A DNA stretch of 64,000 bases from Micromonospora chaiyaphumensis (GTDB lineage Bacteria > Actinomycetota > Actinomycetes > Mycobacteriales > Micromonosporaceae), in contig NZ_FMCS01000003.1 of the NCBI RefSeq assembly GCF_900091435.1, forward strand, positions 310,001 through 374,000, read 5' to 3'. The number at the start of each line of letters is the position of its first letter. The stretch's first letter is position 1. The notes beneath the pieces are model-generated. The model worked only from the letters and a program-made list of their open reading frames with translations. It searched no databases and was not told the origin of the DNA. The position numbers and the translations under genes were made by a program. Of the stretch, positions 17,887-26,954 are shown piece after piece.

Positions 17887-18296
17887 TGCGTTCGGCCCGC
17901 TGCTCCGGCCCTGGCCACCGACCGCAGCGCTGGGCCGATCTCCTCGACCGGAACCACCGCGTCGACCAGCGCCCGGAGTGCGAACTCGGTTGGCTGTTCG
18001 GAGAACAGGATGGCCTTGCCCTGCCCCGCGGCGTAGCCGACCTCGATGCATACGCTCACGCCCGCGTATCCGCCCGTAGCTACGACGAATATCGCGTCCG
18101 ACTTGGCAATCTTGGCGAGGAAGTCGTGGGTGAGCCGAACCTTGTCCGACTCGCCGACCGTCACTTGCTGTTCGTTGAAGTCGTAGCGAGGGGTATGGAC
18201 GGTCATGCCCAGGTCACGGAACGCAGCCTCGGCACGCTGGGCTGTGTCGTAGAACTTGGAGCTGCTGCATATCGTGATCGCCTTGATTTCCGGCAT
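17883..18296 (-). CDS. Nucleoside 2-deoxyribosyltransferase-like protein
   Basis: A 137-residue protein of the NDT/MilB/RCL superfamily, enzymes that cleave or exchange the N-glycosidic bond of (deoxy)nucleosides or nucleotides. It shows an N-terminal beta strand (AITICSSSKF), the SDAIFVVATGGYAG segment and the motif CIEVGYA, whose Glu matches the family nucleophile, followed by KAILFSE. Length is normal. The ATG at 18296 has a strong GGAGG site. It follows the radical SAM gene by 30 bases and overlaps the HisG-like gene. In this company it may release or swap a base, in the way MilB acts next to a TS-like enzyme in mildiomycin synthesis; that parallel is inference. Confidence 0.8.
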   Translation of the reverse strand: MPEIKAITICSSSKFYDTAQRAEAAFRDLGMTVHTPRYDFNEQQVTVGESDKVRLTHDFLAKIAKSDAIFVVATGGYAGVSVCIEVGYAAGQGKAILFSEQPTEFALRALVDAVVPVEEIGPALRSVARAGAAGRTQ

Positions 18297-18326
18297 GGAT
18301 CCTCCGAGTGTTGTCGGTACTCGTGC

Positions 18327-19331
18327 TCAGCTGAGCGGTACCAGATGACGAGGTTCGTCGAGGTACCCGACACCGGTGTGCCGTCGCAGAATCTCCTCCC
18401 ACACCATCGAAGGCGCTTCGGATTCGTTGGGTAGGGGCAGCTTCCGGCGGTCGGCGAGAGCGGGGTAGTCCAGGTGGAAGGGGCGCACCGCGAGTCGCTG
18501 CGGGAGCCCCGGGCTGATTAGGGCCAACTCGTGAAAGGTCCTGTCGAGTTGCTCTGCGGTCCAGTCACTGGCGCCGACCGCTGGAAACAGATCGAACCCA
18601 AGCTCGAGTGCCAGGACGATCCCGTCGCGGATGGCGGGCCAGTCGCCGCTGCCGGGCGGGTGATGCAGCGTCGTGTGAACCTTGACGCGCCGCAGCTCCT
18701 CGCGCTCGGCCGCGGAGAGCCGAAGACCGCTCTGCTGCCAGGCGTACGGCAGGGCGGAAAGGTTGGACTCCACCTTCAAGACGACGGACCCGAGCAGGTC
18801 CCGCGCTGCCAGACAGCGGTAGATCTCGATCACCAGGGAAGGCGCGAGCAGAGGCTCCCCGCCGCTCACACGCAACAGGCTAAGCTGTTTTCCGGCAGCC
18901 TCGGCCGTGCGTCTGAGCGCGAGGAACTCGTCCACCACACCGTCGGCGCTCGTGATAAAGGCGTCCTGACCGGCGAGATGGCGGTAGTCAACGTAGCAGT
19001 AGGAACAGCGGAAGTTGCAGGCGGCGACGTGCGTGATCGCAGCGAGGTTGTACTCCGACCAGTGTCCACCGAGCTCCGCCGCCACCGTCACCGGACTGTC
19101 GGACAGATTGGCCACATGCCGCAACCCCGCGAACTCCGGCAGGGAGGTGGGTAAGCGCATCCGGTCCCGCCGCACCGGCGTGAAGAAGCGGAACTGCCGG
19201 CCCTGCACACCGCCAAGATCCGTTTTGCGAAGATCGGTGAAGGCGTAATCGCCGCCACCGATGTTTACGATCCGATGCGCCCTGAGCAGTATCGGCCGCT
19301 CCTTCGCGCCGCTACCAGGCGAGGCGTCCAT
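18327..19331 (-). CDS. Radical SAM enzyme
   Basis: A 334-residue radical SAM protein. The 4Fe-4S site is CNFRCSYC (CX3CX2C, about residues 102-109) and the SAM-binding GGEP motif follows at about 156. The first 90 residues form an unusual N-terminal domain. After the barrel there is no SPASM-type Cys cluster, so only one cluster is expected. The sequence around the Cys motif does not look like viperin. The ATG overlaps the stop of the methyltransferase-nuclease gene by one base (TGATG), so the two are coupled. The substrate is unknown; the neighbours suggest a nucleoside, nucleotide or base. Confidence 0.88.
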   Translation of the reverse strand: MDASPGSGAKERPILLRAHRIVNIGGGDYAFTDLRKTDLGGVQGRQFRFFTPVRRDRMRLPTSLPEFAGLRHVANLSDSPVTVAAELGGHWSEYNLAAITHVAACNFRCSYCYVDYRHLAGQDAFITSADGVVDEFLALRRTAEAAGKQLSLLRVSGGEPLLAPSLVIEIYRCLAARDLLGSVVLKVESNLSALPYAWQQSGLRLSAAEREELRRVKVHTTLHHPPGSGDWPAIRDGIVLALELGFDLFPAVGASDWTAEQLDRTFHELALISPGLPQRLAVRPFHLDYPALADRRKLPLPNESEAPSMVWEEILRRHTGVGYLDEPRHLVPLS

Positions 19332-22300
19332 CAGCTGAGCATTTCCATGACGACCGCCTCGATCTCGTCGGTGGCAGGGTGGCGTGCGAGCTCGGCTCGG
19401 ACCTGGCGGCGCAACGTCACGAAGTTCGCGCCCTCGGCCAGATGTAACCCGGCGATGGTCTCAGACTGCTGCTGGCCGAGTTCTGCGAGCCGCTGGTGCT
19501 GGCCGTTCACGTCATCGAAGTGGGGAATGGGCAGGTTCCACACGTGCTTGTCGATGTCGCGCTCGTCCTTGCCGTAGGACATCATTGGTCGGACAAGGTC
19601 GGTCAGCGCGCTGCTGTTCAGGATCGCCGAGAGGAAGAAGCCCTCCTCGCGGGTGGCGATGGGTGCCCAGTAGAGCTTGTGCTCGACGACCGCGGCTGGC
19701 TCATCCACGATCGCGGCCGCGACATGCATCCCGGAGGCGGTGTAGGCCAGCCGCAGAGGCGGCGCCGGGAACTGGGCGGTGAGCCCGCGATGAAAGTCGA
19801 GTCGTTCGCTCAGGGTGAGGCGTCCGCTGCTGCGGTGCGCCTCCCAGGTGGTCTCCGCCTTCTGCCACCACTCGGCAAGGCCGACGTAGTAGTCCAGCCC
19901 GGAGTCAGGCCCGGTCATCAGCGTGGAACCGTCGAGCGGGAGCACCGCCTTCTTCGCCGTCAGGATCCGATAGGGCAGCAGGCATTCGCCGAGCAGCACA
20001 GAGCGGATGAATTCGCTCTCCACGACGCCTTCGAGTGCGGGCAACTCCTTCCACGGGGCCTTCTCCAGGTTGCTCCGCGCAGAGCGAACGGCGTGGCGGC
20101 CAGCACCCAGGCCGAGCCGTCCGCCCGTATCGGTCTCCACGAAGAAAAGGATCTTGGGGAAGATGGTCGCGCCGTTGCGCACGTGCGCCATGTACGGTGA
20201 CTCGGCGAGGGATGCCCGCCCCAACGGGGCAGGCTCCCGGTGAATGGATGGCGAGATCTCTGCCCATGTCCTGGCATCGGCGACGAGGCGTCCCGTCCAC
20301 CGGTCGGTGACCGGTGGGAGGCCGCGAGGACTGCCCGTGGCCGCCTTGTTGCCGAAGACGACACTGGCGCCCCGCGGAAAGGGATGCGGACGTAGGCGGC
20401 GCAGGTCCCAGGAGCCGGTGAAGGCAACATCGGTCGGCTCGACCTTGTCCTTGTATCGCCCGCTGCGGAAAGCTTCGAAGTGCTCACGGTCGAGCACGGC
20501 GTTGGGCAGGACGAAAGCGAACGCGCCGCCGTCGCGGAGATACTGCTGAATGGTTCTGGCGACGAAAAGAGCCGAGAGGTCCTGCTGGGTTGCGAACTGG
20601 TTGCCACGCCACAGCCCGCGATCGTGGGACAGCCTCTTGAACATCGCCTGCATACCCGGCGGCATGTGGCGATAGGAGAGCCACGGCGGGTTGCCGATCA
20701 GGACGTCCACCCGGTTGTCGTCCATGGCAAGCCAGACGGGCCGGGCGAGGTTGCGTAGGTAGTAGCTCCAAATATGGTCGCGGCCCTCGTCGTGCAGTCG
20801 GCACATCGCCTCGAAGGTGCTGCGGATCATCGCCTGATCGTCCGGCCCGATCTCCATGTGGTGGAAGAACGCCGCCAGCGACGGCGGGTTGTCCGGATCT
20901 CGCGGCTTAGCCGCGATCGTGGCCAGCCGCGCGACGATCTGATCGAAGCGGCTCGGCTCGTTGAGCAGGCCCTTCGGAAAGCGAAGCCACTCCTCGACCT
21001 CGCTGGTGTTGTAGCCGGCGCTGATCCGCACGTGCTCTTCGGTGAAGAGGTCGCGGCGTTCGCGCCACTGCATGCTGTCGCCGAGATATACCGGGATGGT
21101 GATGGGACCCCGCTCGCCGGCGAGCCGTTGATGGCCGATGGCGAGCAGATAGGTCACACGTGCGAGCGCCACGGCGACCGGGTGCAGGTCGACGCCGACC
21201 ACGTGGTCGGTGAGTTGCGTCAGCGCGACATCCAGCGACAGGTCCGCCGTCTCGGCGGCGGCCAGATATCGGCGTACGGCGTGGAACAGGAAGGTGCCCG
21301 AGCCGCAGGCGGGGTCCAGCACCCGTTGCCGTAGCGGATCGGCGACAAAGGTGTCGACGAGGTGCTCGGCGAGCCAGTCGGGCGTGTAGTACTCGCCCAT
21401 GCGCTTGCGCGTTTCGGGCCCGATCATCGACTCGTAGAGCACCTTGAGGATGTCGTGGTCGGCTTGCCGCCAGTCGAAGCGCGCCAGGCGCCGGGTGAGT
21501 CCCTGGATGAACTCCCGACCGCCGGGCACCTCGGTGGTCCAGCCGAAGAAGTCGTGTTCGACCACGCCCAGGATGCGGGCCCGGTCGAACCGCTGCCCGG
21601 TGATGAGGTCCTGCGGCTGCAACGCCAAGGCGTCGATGTCGAGGACCAGGTGCGCGATGATGTACGCGCTGTTCATCAGCAGGGTGTGCTCGACGAACAG
21701 ATCCCGGTCGTCGACGAACTGGGTGCCCAGGGCGCTGTCCAGCAGCTCCGCCCACAGCTTCCGCTTCAACCTCACCGTCGGCAGCTGCTCGTGCTCGGCG
21801 TAGAGCGCCGCGAGCGCGGCGCGATCCAGCTTGTGAGAGGTGCTCTGTGCGCCGAGGCGGCGAGCCACCTCCGCGGGCGCCGGCCGGACCCGCTGGCTTG
21901 TCGCCAGCACTCCTTCCAGCCAGTAGAAGAGGGCCAGGCCGTCGGGGCGATTGGCGGCCAACGTGTGGGTGTCAATGAGCGCTAATCGCTTGCCAGACAG
22001 CTGGTACGCGCGCCACGTGGCGCCGTCGGTGAGGATGCCGACGTATCGCTGGCCGCTCTCCAAGCTGCGCGACCGTACGTAGCCGCCGAGCTGGCGTTCA
22101 GCCTCCAGCAGCGAGCGTCCGGCGTGGAGACGGCGTTTGACCTCGATGATGGTGTAGCCGACCTCGATGTCGATACGCCGGCCGCCGCCCGCCGCGGCTT
22201 CGAGATCGACGTCGTCGAGATGAGCGCCGGAGAGCCCGAAGTCGCCGGCCAGCAGAAGTTGGCGAATGTCGGCTTGCAGGGTTGCTTCGCTGCGGGCGGC

Positions 22301-22429
22301 TCGCCGGTCGGCGATTCGGGCCAGCAGCGGCTGCAGTGACGGGGGGAAACCGTCGGGGGCGCGTGCCTGCGACCGGGGAGGTGAAGGGCGGCGCCGGCTT
22401 CCGTCTGGCGTACCGTCCGAGCGGGCCAT
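19331..22429 (-). CDS. Type IIG-like restriction enzyme: PD-(D/E)XK nuclease fused to N6-adenine methyltransferase
   Basis: A 1032-residue fusion. The N-terminal nuclease core is RIDIEVGYTIIEVKRRL (D...EVK, about residues 86-102). The methyltransferase part has GEYYTPDWL, motif I LDPACGSGTF (about 370) and motif IV NPPW (about 579), then a C-terminal target-recognition region. This order (nuclease, helical linker, methylase, recognition) is that of single-chain type IIG/IIL enzymes and related defence proteins. The ATG at 22429 is the first good start and faces mcrB across a 240-base gap. It is the first gene of a six-gene operon whose other members act on nucleotides or carry radical chemistry, which is unusual for a restriction enzyme. 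Confidence 0.85.
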   Translation of the reverse strand: MARSDGTPDGSRRRPSPPRSQARAPDGFPPSLQPLLARIADRRAARSEATLQADIRQLLLAGDFGLSGAHLDDVDLEAAAGGGRRIDIEVGYTIIEVKRRLHAGRSLLEAERQLGGYVRSRSLESGQRYVGILTDGATWRAYQLSGKRLALIDTHTLAANRPDGLALFYWLEGVLATSQRVRPAPAEVARRLGAQSTSHKLDRAALAALYAEHEQLPTVRLKRKLWAELLDSALGTQFVDDRDLFVEHTLLMNSAYIIAHLVLDIDALALQPQDLITGQRFDRARILGVVEHDFFGWTTEVPGGREFIQGLTRRLARFDWRQADHDILKVLYESMIGPETRKRMGEYYTPDWLAEHLVDTFVADPLRQRVLDPACGSGTFLFHAVRRYLAAAETADLSLDVALTQLTDHVVGVDLHPVAVALARVTYLLAIGHQRLAGERGPITIPVYLGDSMQWRERRDLFTEEHVRISAGYNTSEVEEWLRFPKGLLNEPSRFDQIVARLATIAAKPRDPDNPPSLAAFFHHMEIGPDDQAMIRSTFEAMCRLHDEGRDHIWSYYLRNLARPVWLAMDDNRVDVLIGNPPWLSYRHMPPGMQAMFKRLSHDRGLWRGNQFATQQDLSALFVARTIQQYLRDGGAFAFVLPNAVLDREHFEAFRSGRYKDKVEPTDVAFTGSWDLRRLRPHPFPRGASVVFGNKAATGSPRGLPPVTDRWTGRLVADARTWAEISPSIHREPAPLGRASLAESPYMAHVRNGATIFPKILFFVETDTGGRLGLGAGRHAVRSARSNLEKAPWKELPALEGVVESEFIRSVLLGECLLPYRILTAKKAVLPLDGSTLMTGPDSGLDYYVGLAEWWQKAETTWEAHRSSGRLTLSERLDFHRGLTAQFPAPPLRLAYTASGMHVAAAIVDEPAAVVEHKLYWAPIATREEGFFLSAILNSSALTDLVRPMMSYGKDERDIDKHVWNLPIPHFDDVNGQHQRLAELGQQQSETIAGLHLAEGANFVTLRRQVRAELARHPATDEIEAVVMEMLS

Positions 22430-22669
22430 ACATCAGTCTGGATATTGAAGACGGCGAGATCCAAGAGGTCACGAACTACTGTCAGGTTTCAGACAGATAC
22501 GGATTGTGGCTGAATGCGATATCGGGATGCGGCTGTGGGGTCCCGGCATGGGCCGCTTTTGCCCAATTGGGCCCTTGCTGGGTGGTACCGGGCTCACTAG
22601 GTTGCTTGGAGTGCGGTGGGCGTCACCGCTGGCCCTGTATGTATAGCCGGCGCCTGATAGGGGTGAGTC
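22430..22669. promoter_or_regulatory. Divergent promoter region with palindrome GCCCAATTGGGC
   Basis: The 240 bases between the RM/nucleotide operon (-) and mcrB (+) must hold both promoters. A perfect 12-base palindrome, GCCCAATTGGGC, lies at 22561-22572 and could be an operator for either unit. No sure -10/-35 pair could be assigned. A ribosome site AGGGG lies just before the GTG of mcrB. Confidence 0.4.
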
Positions 22670-24958
22670 GTGGAGAACGAGGCGATCATTCCCTCGCGAG
22701 ACGACGACTTGGTGCGGTCCGTCGGCCGCAGACTCATCGATGTGGGGCTCGGCCAGGGCGGTTCGCTGCTTGTTCCTGGCAGGCGGGCGTGGGCCCGGGA
22801 GACCGTGAGGGAGCTGTTCCGCGCCTACAACGAGCGCCCCGACGAGGGCTCTGATGCGTTCCTGGTCAAGTTGCACCGGCAGCTCGATGACGCCTCCGAT
22901 GAGGTCAAGTTGTTGGTTGCGGAGTTGTTGACCCTGCAGGCGCTTCCGCTGAGCAACCTCACCCCCGTGACCAAGCGCAGACGGGTTGAGGCTGTGCTGG
23001 CCTGGATGCGCACACCTTCGACCGTCCCAGAGGAGCTCGTTGCCGCTTTTCAGCAGAAGACCTGGAACGGGGGGACCGGCGCCCACACGATGTTGTGGAA
23101 GTGGCTGGCCGACGCGGTCGAGTTTCTCCTGGCCTGGTGGGCGCTACCTGAGCAACGGCGCGCTCTCGCTCTGAGCGACCCCTGGGCGTGGCAGGAGGTT
23201 GTGTACGAGAAGAAGCTAATGCCCTCGTTGCGGGAGGCGCTGCTCTACCTCGCGTTCCCCACGCATTTCTTGCCGATCGTCAACGTGGCCCACAAGCGGG
23301 CGATCCGCGACGCGTTCGCCCCAGGTGCCGCAGTGGCGCCGACGCCGGACCTCAACAGAGACCTGTTCCACATCACCACACAGGTGCAGAAGCGGGTCGG
23401 TGGGCAGCGAGTCGACTTCTACCGGCCGCCGTTTGCGAGTCAGTGGAAGCCGCCACCGCAGGGTCGGCGTGCCTGGCTCGTCCGGTCCCGGGCGAGTGAA
23501 GGCGTGCTCGACCAGTGGAAGAGCGACCAGGTCGTTTCGCTCGTGGCCACCCGCATCGGCCAGCTGCCTGCGGAATCAGAGCGATCCGTGGTGCGGTCAG
23601 CCGTGGATGCCGGGTTCGGGCATTTGGACTACGCCGGGCGGCTCGTGCTCGCCACGGAGTACCACGCCTTCCTGTCGCTGATCAACGTCGAGGACATCGT
23701 GGCGACAGTGGTCAACGACGAGCTGCACCTCGGCGTGATCGATGGGGAACCGGACTATGTCTTCGACGGAGACGAGCTGCTGCTGGTCAGACCGGTGCAG
23801 TGGGTGGCGATTAACCCGGTTCCGGTGGACACCCTCCCAGCGCCCCTTCCGGCGGAGCTGGATCAGCAGGGTGCTGTCGTTGACCTGACCGGTGCGTTGG
23901 AGGCGCTCACGGCTCTGATCGAGGAGGTGGTGGAGCCTCCCGGCCCCGAACCGCAGGGCAACAGTCGTAGCAGGCAGGCCCCGCAAACTGTGCAGGCGTT
24001 GCCGCCGGCTACCGGCGACCTCGCCGATCGCCTGAACCTTCCTCAGGACTGGTTGCAGAAGCTGCTCGATCTGTGGCAAGAGCGGTCCCAAGTCGTCCTG
24101 TTCGGCCCACCCGGCACGGGCAAGACGTTTATCGCCCAGGCAGTGGCCCGACACATCGCAGAACGGGACGCGATCCGTCTGGTCCAGTTCCACCCCTCGT
24201 ACGCCTACGAGGACTTCTTCGAAGGCTTCCGGCCAGTTGAGGGCGCAGACGGCGCGGGGGTGGGCTTCGCCAAGGTTCCCGGACCGCTTCGGGAGATCGC
24301 CGCAGCTGCCAAGGAGAATCCAAGCAAGCCGCACGTCTTGGTCATCGACGAGATCAATCGCGCCAACCTCGCGAAGGTCTTCGGAGAGCTGTACTTCCTC
24401 CTGGAGTACCGGCAGGCCACCGTACGCCTTCAGTACTCGCCGGCGGAGGCGTTCAACCTGCCGCCAAACGTCTTGCTCATCGGCACTATGAACACCGCCG
24501 ATCGGTCGATCGCGCTGGTCGATGCCGCCATCCGCCGCCGCTTCGCATTCGTCGAGCTGCACCCGGACGAGGAACCGGTCTCGTCGGTGCTGAACGTGTG
24601 GTTGAACAAGCAGGGCAAGGCCGATGACGAACGTCCCGCCCTGCTGGGCGCGCTCAACGCGGCGATCGGGGCCGCCGACCACGACTTCAAGATCGGCCCT
24701 TCCTACTTCATGCGCCCCACCGCGGAGCATGTCGACGGCCTCACACGGATTTGGGACCACGACCTCCTGCCGCTACTCGAGGAGCACTACGCGGGACGCC
24801 TATCACGCGCAGCGGTCCGCAGCCGGTTCGGGCTGCCCGCAATCCGCACGGCTATCGCCACACAAGGTCCCCCTAATCGGCGGGTAGGCGACGACACCGA
24901 CGCTGCGCGAGTCACCGTGCCAGCCCAGAACGCTGACGTCGCCGCGGGCCTGGCGTGA
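22670..24958 (+). CDS. mcrB: McrB-type AAA+ GTPase of type IV restriction system
   Basis: The motor of a modification-dependent restriction system; with McrC it translocates on and cuts modified DNA. It is 762 residues. Residues 1 to about 440 are a divergent region that should hold recognition of the modified base. The AAA+ core follows: FGPPGTGKTF (about 481-490), VIDEINRANL (about 560), IGTMNTADRS and the arginine finger RRRFAF (about 622). The DEINR and MNTADRS motifs are diagnostic for McrB. The GTG start has AGGGG upstream. The stop overlaps the mcrC start (GTGA). The N-terminal region is not one of the well-known EVE/DUF3578 domains as far as can be judged by eye. Confidence 0.9.
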   Translation: MENEAIIPSRDDDLVRSVGRRLIDVGLGQGGSLLVPGRRAWARETVRELFRAYNERPDEGSDAFLVKLHRQLDDASDEVKLLVAELLTLQALPLSNLTPVTKRRRVEAVLAWMRTPSTVPEELVAAFQQKTWNGGTGAHTMLWKWLADAVEFLLAWWALPEQRRALALSDPWAWQEVVYEKKLMPSLREALLYLAFPTHFLPIVNVAHKRAIRDAFAPGAAVAPTPDLNRDLFHITTQVQKRVGGQRVDFYRPPFASQWKPPPQGRRAWLVRSRASEGVLDQWKSDQVVSLVATRIGQLPAESERSVVRSAVDAGFGHLDYAGRLVLATEYHAFLSLINVEDIVATVVNDELHLGVIDGEPDYVFDGDELLLVRPVQWVAINPVPVDTLPAPLPAELDQQGAVVDLTGALEALTALIEEVVEPPGPEPQGNSRSRQAPQTVQALPPATGDLADRLNLPQDWLQKLLDLWQERSQVVLFGPPGTGKTFIAQAVARHIAERDAIRLVQFHPSYAYEDFFEGFRPVEGADGAGVGFAKVPGPLREIAAAAKENPSKPHVLVIDEINRANLAKVFGELYFLLEYRQATVRLQYSPAEAFNLPPNVLLIGTMNTADRSIALVDAAIRRRFAFVELHPDEEPVSSVLNVWLNKQGKADDERPALLGALNAAIGAADHDFKIGPSYFMRPTAEHVDGLTRIWDHDLLPLLEEHYAGRLSRAAVRSRFGLPAIRTAIATQGPPNRRVGDDTDAARVTVPAQNADVAAGLA

Positions 24959-26172
24959 ACACCAGCGCCACACCGGGTTCCATCGTCCTCACCGAGGTCG
25001 GATCCAAGGCGGTCGTGCTGGCACTGGACGACCACCAGGTCGCCGCGCTGCGTGCCGCGGGCCTCGTTACCGTGAGCCCTGTCGTCGGCGGCCAATGGAA
25101 GATCAAAGCCGGCCGAAAGGTCGGGGCAATCCGTGTCGGCAATCTCGAGATTGAGGTGACGCCCAAGGTCGGCCTTGCCAACATGCTCTTCTTCCTCGGC
25201 TACGCGACCAACCCCGGATTCCGCCCGGAAGACGTGGCCGGCGTCCCCACCGCCGGACTGTGGCCGGCCCTGGCCACATCACTGATTCGCTACACCCGTC
25301 GCGCACTCGCCTCCGGTCCGCTGCACGGATACGTCACCGTCGACGACGCCCTGCCGCTCGTACGCGGACGAATCCGGTTCGGCGACCACGCGGCCGCACG
25401 CCCCGGCGTGCCGCTACCGGTCGAGGTGCGGTACGACGACCACAGCAACGACATCCCGGAGAACCGTCTCCTGCGCACGGCCGTCCAACGCATGCTGGCC
25501 GTGCCGCGGCTACGCGACGCCGATCAGACTGATCTGACCGAGCTGGATGCCCGCCTGGCCGGGGTGCGCGTACTACCGCAAGGAGCTCCGCTGCCCGTGT
25601 GGCGTCCGAGCCGGCTCAACGCCCGATACGCCCCGGCGCTACGACTCAGCGAGCTGATTCTGCGGCACTGCTCCGCCGACCCCGGTGCCGGCCGCTATGC
25701 CATCGCAGCTTTCGTCGTCAACATGGAGAAGGTCTTCGAAGCGTTCATTGGCGTGGCCCTGCGCGAGGCGCTGTCTAGCTACGGTGGCCACACCGAGACA
25801 CCTGGCAAATGGCCGCTTGACGTAGGGCACGCCGTTCGAATCGAACCCGATGTCCTGCATATCATCGACGGCCAACCAGTGGCCGTCTTCGACGCCAAGT
25901 ACAAGATCGAGCCCGGTGCAGGGAAACCAACCAACGCCGACGTCTACCAGATGCTCGCCTACTGCACCGCGCTGAACTTACGCAGCGGTTGGATCCTCTA
26001 CGCCCAAGGCACAGAACCACCCACCACCTGGCCTATCCGCAACACCAACACCACCATCGGCTACCGGCCGCTCAACCTGCGCCAACCGCCTGAGCAACTC
26101 CTAAAAGACGTGAACATCCTTGCCCACCTCGCCATGCACGAAGCTGCTGCGCCGCTTCATCACCCCGCCTGA
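24955..26172 (+). CDS. mcrC: McrC nuclease subunit
   Basis: A 405-residue partner of McrB that carries the nuclease. The N-terminal region has the McrC pattern GNLEIEVTPKVG and the middle has DDHSNDIPENRLLRTA, typical of the family. The catalytic PD-(D/E)XK core is near residue 313: VFDAKYK, followed by NADVYQMLAY. The GTG at 24955 overlaps the mcrB stop. It is a complete gene, normal in length. Together with mcrB it forms an intact type IV system aimed at DNA carrying modified cytosines or similar bases. Confidence 0.9.
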   Translation: MNTSATPGSIVLTEVGSKAVVLALDDHQVAALRAAGLVTVSPVVGGQWKIKAGRKVGAIRVGNLEIEVTPKVGLANMLFFLGYATNPGFRPEDVAGVPTAGLWPALATSLIRYTRRALASGPLHGYVTVDDALPLVRGRIRFGDHAAARPGVPLPVEVRYDDHSNDIPENRLLRTAVQRMLAVPRLRDADQTDLTELDARLAGVRVLPQGAPLPVWRPSRLNARYAPALRLSELILRHCSADPGAGRYAIAAFVVNMEKVFEAFIGVALREALSSYGGHTETPGKWPLDVGHAVRIEPDVLHIIDGQPVAVFDAKYKIEPGAGKPTNADVYQMLAYCTALNLRSGWILYAQGTEPPTTWPIRNTNTTIGYRPLNLRQPPEQLLKDVNILAHLAMHEAAAPLHHPA

Positions 26173-26954
26173 GATGGGCGGTTCAATTCGGCTCGCCGAA
26201 GACTGGATCTGGTATGCGGGTAAGGTGCCGAGGTCCGTCCGAGATGGGGGAACCGTACATGGGCGCGGACTCGTCACGCTGGCAGCAGATTGACGTCAGC
26301 TCTGAGCCCTGGGTGCAGGACGGATTGGCGGGCCTCCAAGACCGTGGTGTGCACCAGCGTGGAACAGATCGAACGGTTCCACGACAAGGGTCGAAGTCGG
26401 TCGAGCCGATCACAAGCACGCTGACCAGCGGAGTGCCGGTAGCCGCAAAGCGGCGGATCGCCGACAACGGGCACAGCGGCCCGGCAACGCCATTGGCGCG
26501 AGGACGGGCAGGCGGGGATCCCCCGGATCGCGCCCTGAGTTCTCCATCGACTTCATCGGCGGCATGTTGCCTGCGATCAAGATCAACCGTCCCCCGCAGG
26601 GTTGCTGCGGGTACGCAGCCGACGTTGCGCCGGTCCCTCGAGCATCCGGCCTGTCGCGTCTGTGGGTGAGGCTAGCGACCGAGGCGGGCGGTTAGACGAT
26701 TCAGCCTGCGGGCTGGCGAGCATGTCGGCGAAGCTTGGACGGGGCGGCGTGGCCGAACGCGCCGGCACGAACGGTCAGGGCCGCCATGACAGCGTCGATC
26801 GTAGGTGCACCTGAAGGGCGGGCCTTCGCGGTGAGGGTTTCGCCGCCAGCGCCGTTGACACCACCAGACGATCTGGCATCTGAACTGCCCGTTGAGTCGA
26901 GTGCACCGACGATTCTGCCGCCGCTAAGGTGCGCAGCACGGGGAGGTGGTCGGG
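26173..26954. other. Long gap with possible gene remnants
   Basis: About 780 bases after mcrC. An ORF at 26214-26669 (+) begins with a protein-like stretch (MGEPYMGADSSRWQQIDV), then becomes low in complexity. Around 26530-26600 another frame reads RPEFSIDFIGGMLPA, which also looks like part of a protein. Together these suggest a broken gene, but no family was recognised. The 3' end carries the ribosome site of the gene at 26955. Confidence 0.35.

Noticed and set aside
18327-19331. Viperin (pVip)
   Set aside because: The sequence around CNFRCSYC lacks the viperin pattern, and the partners are not those of viperin loci.
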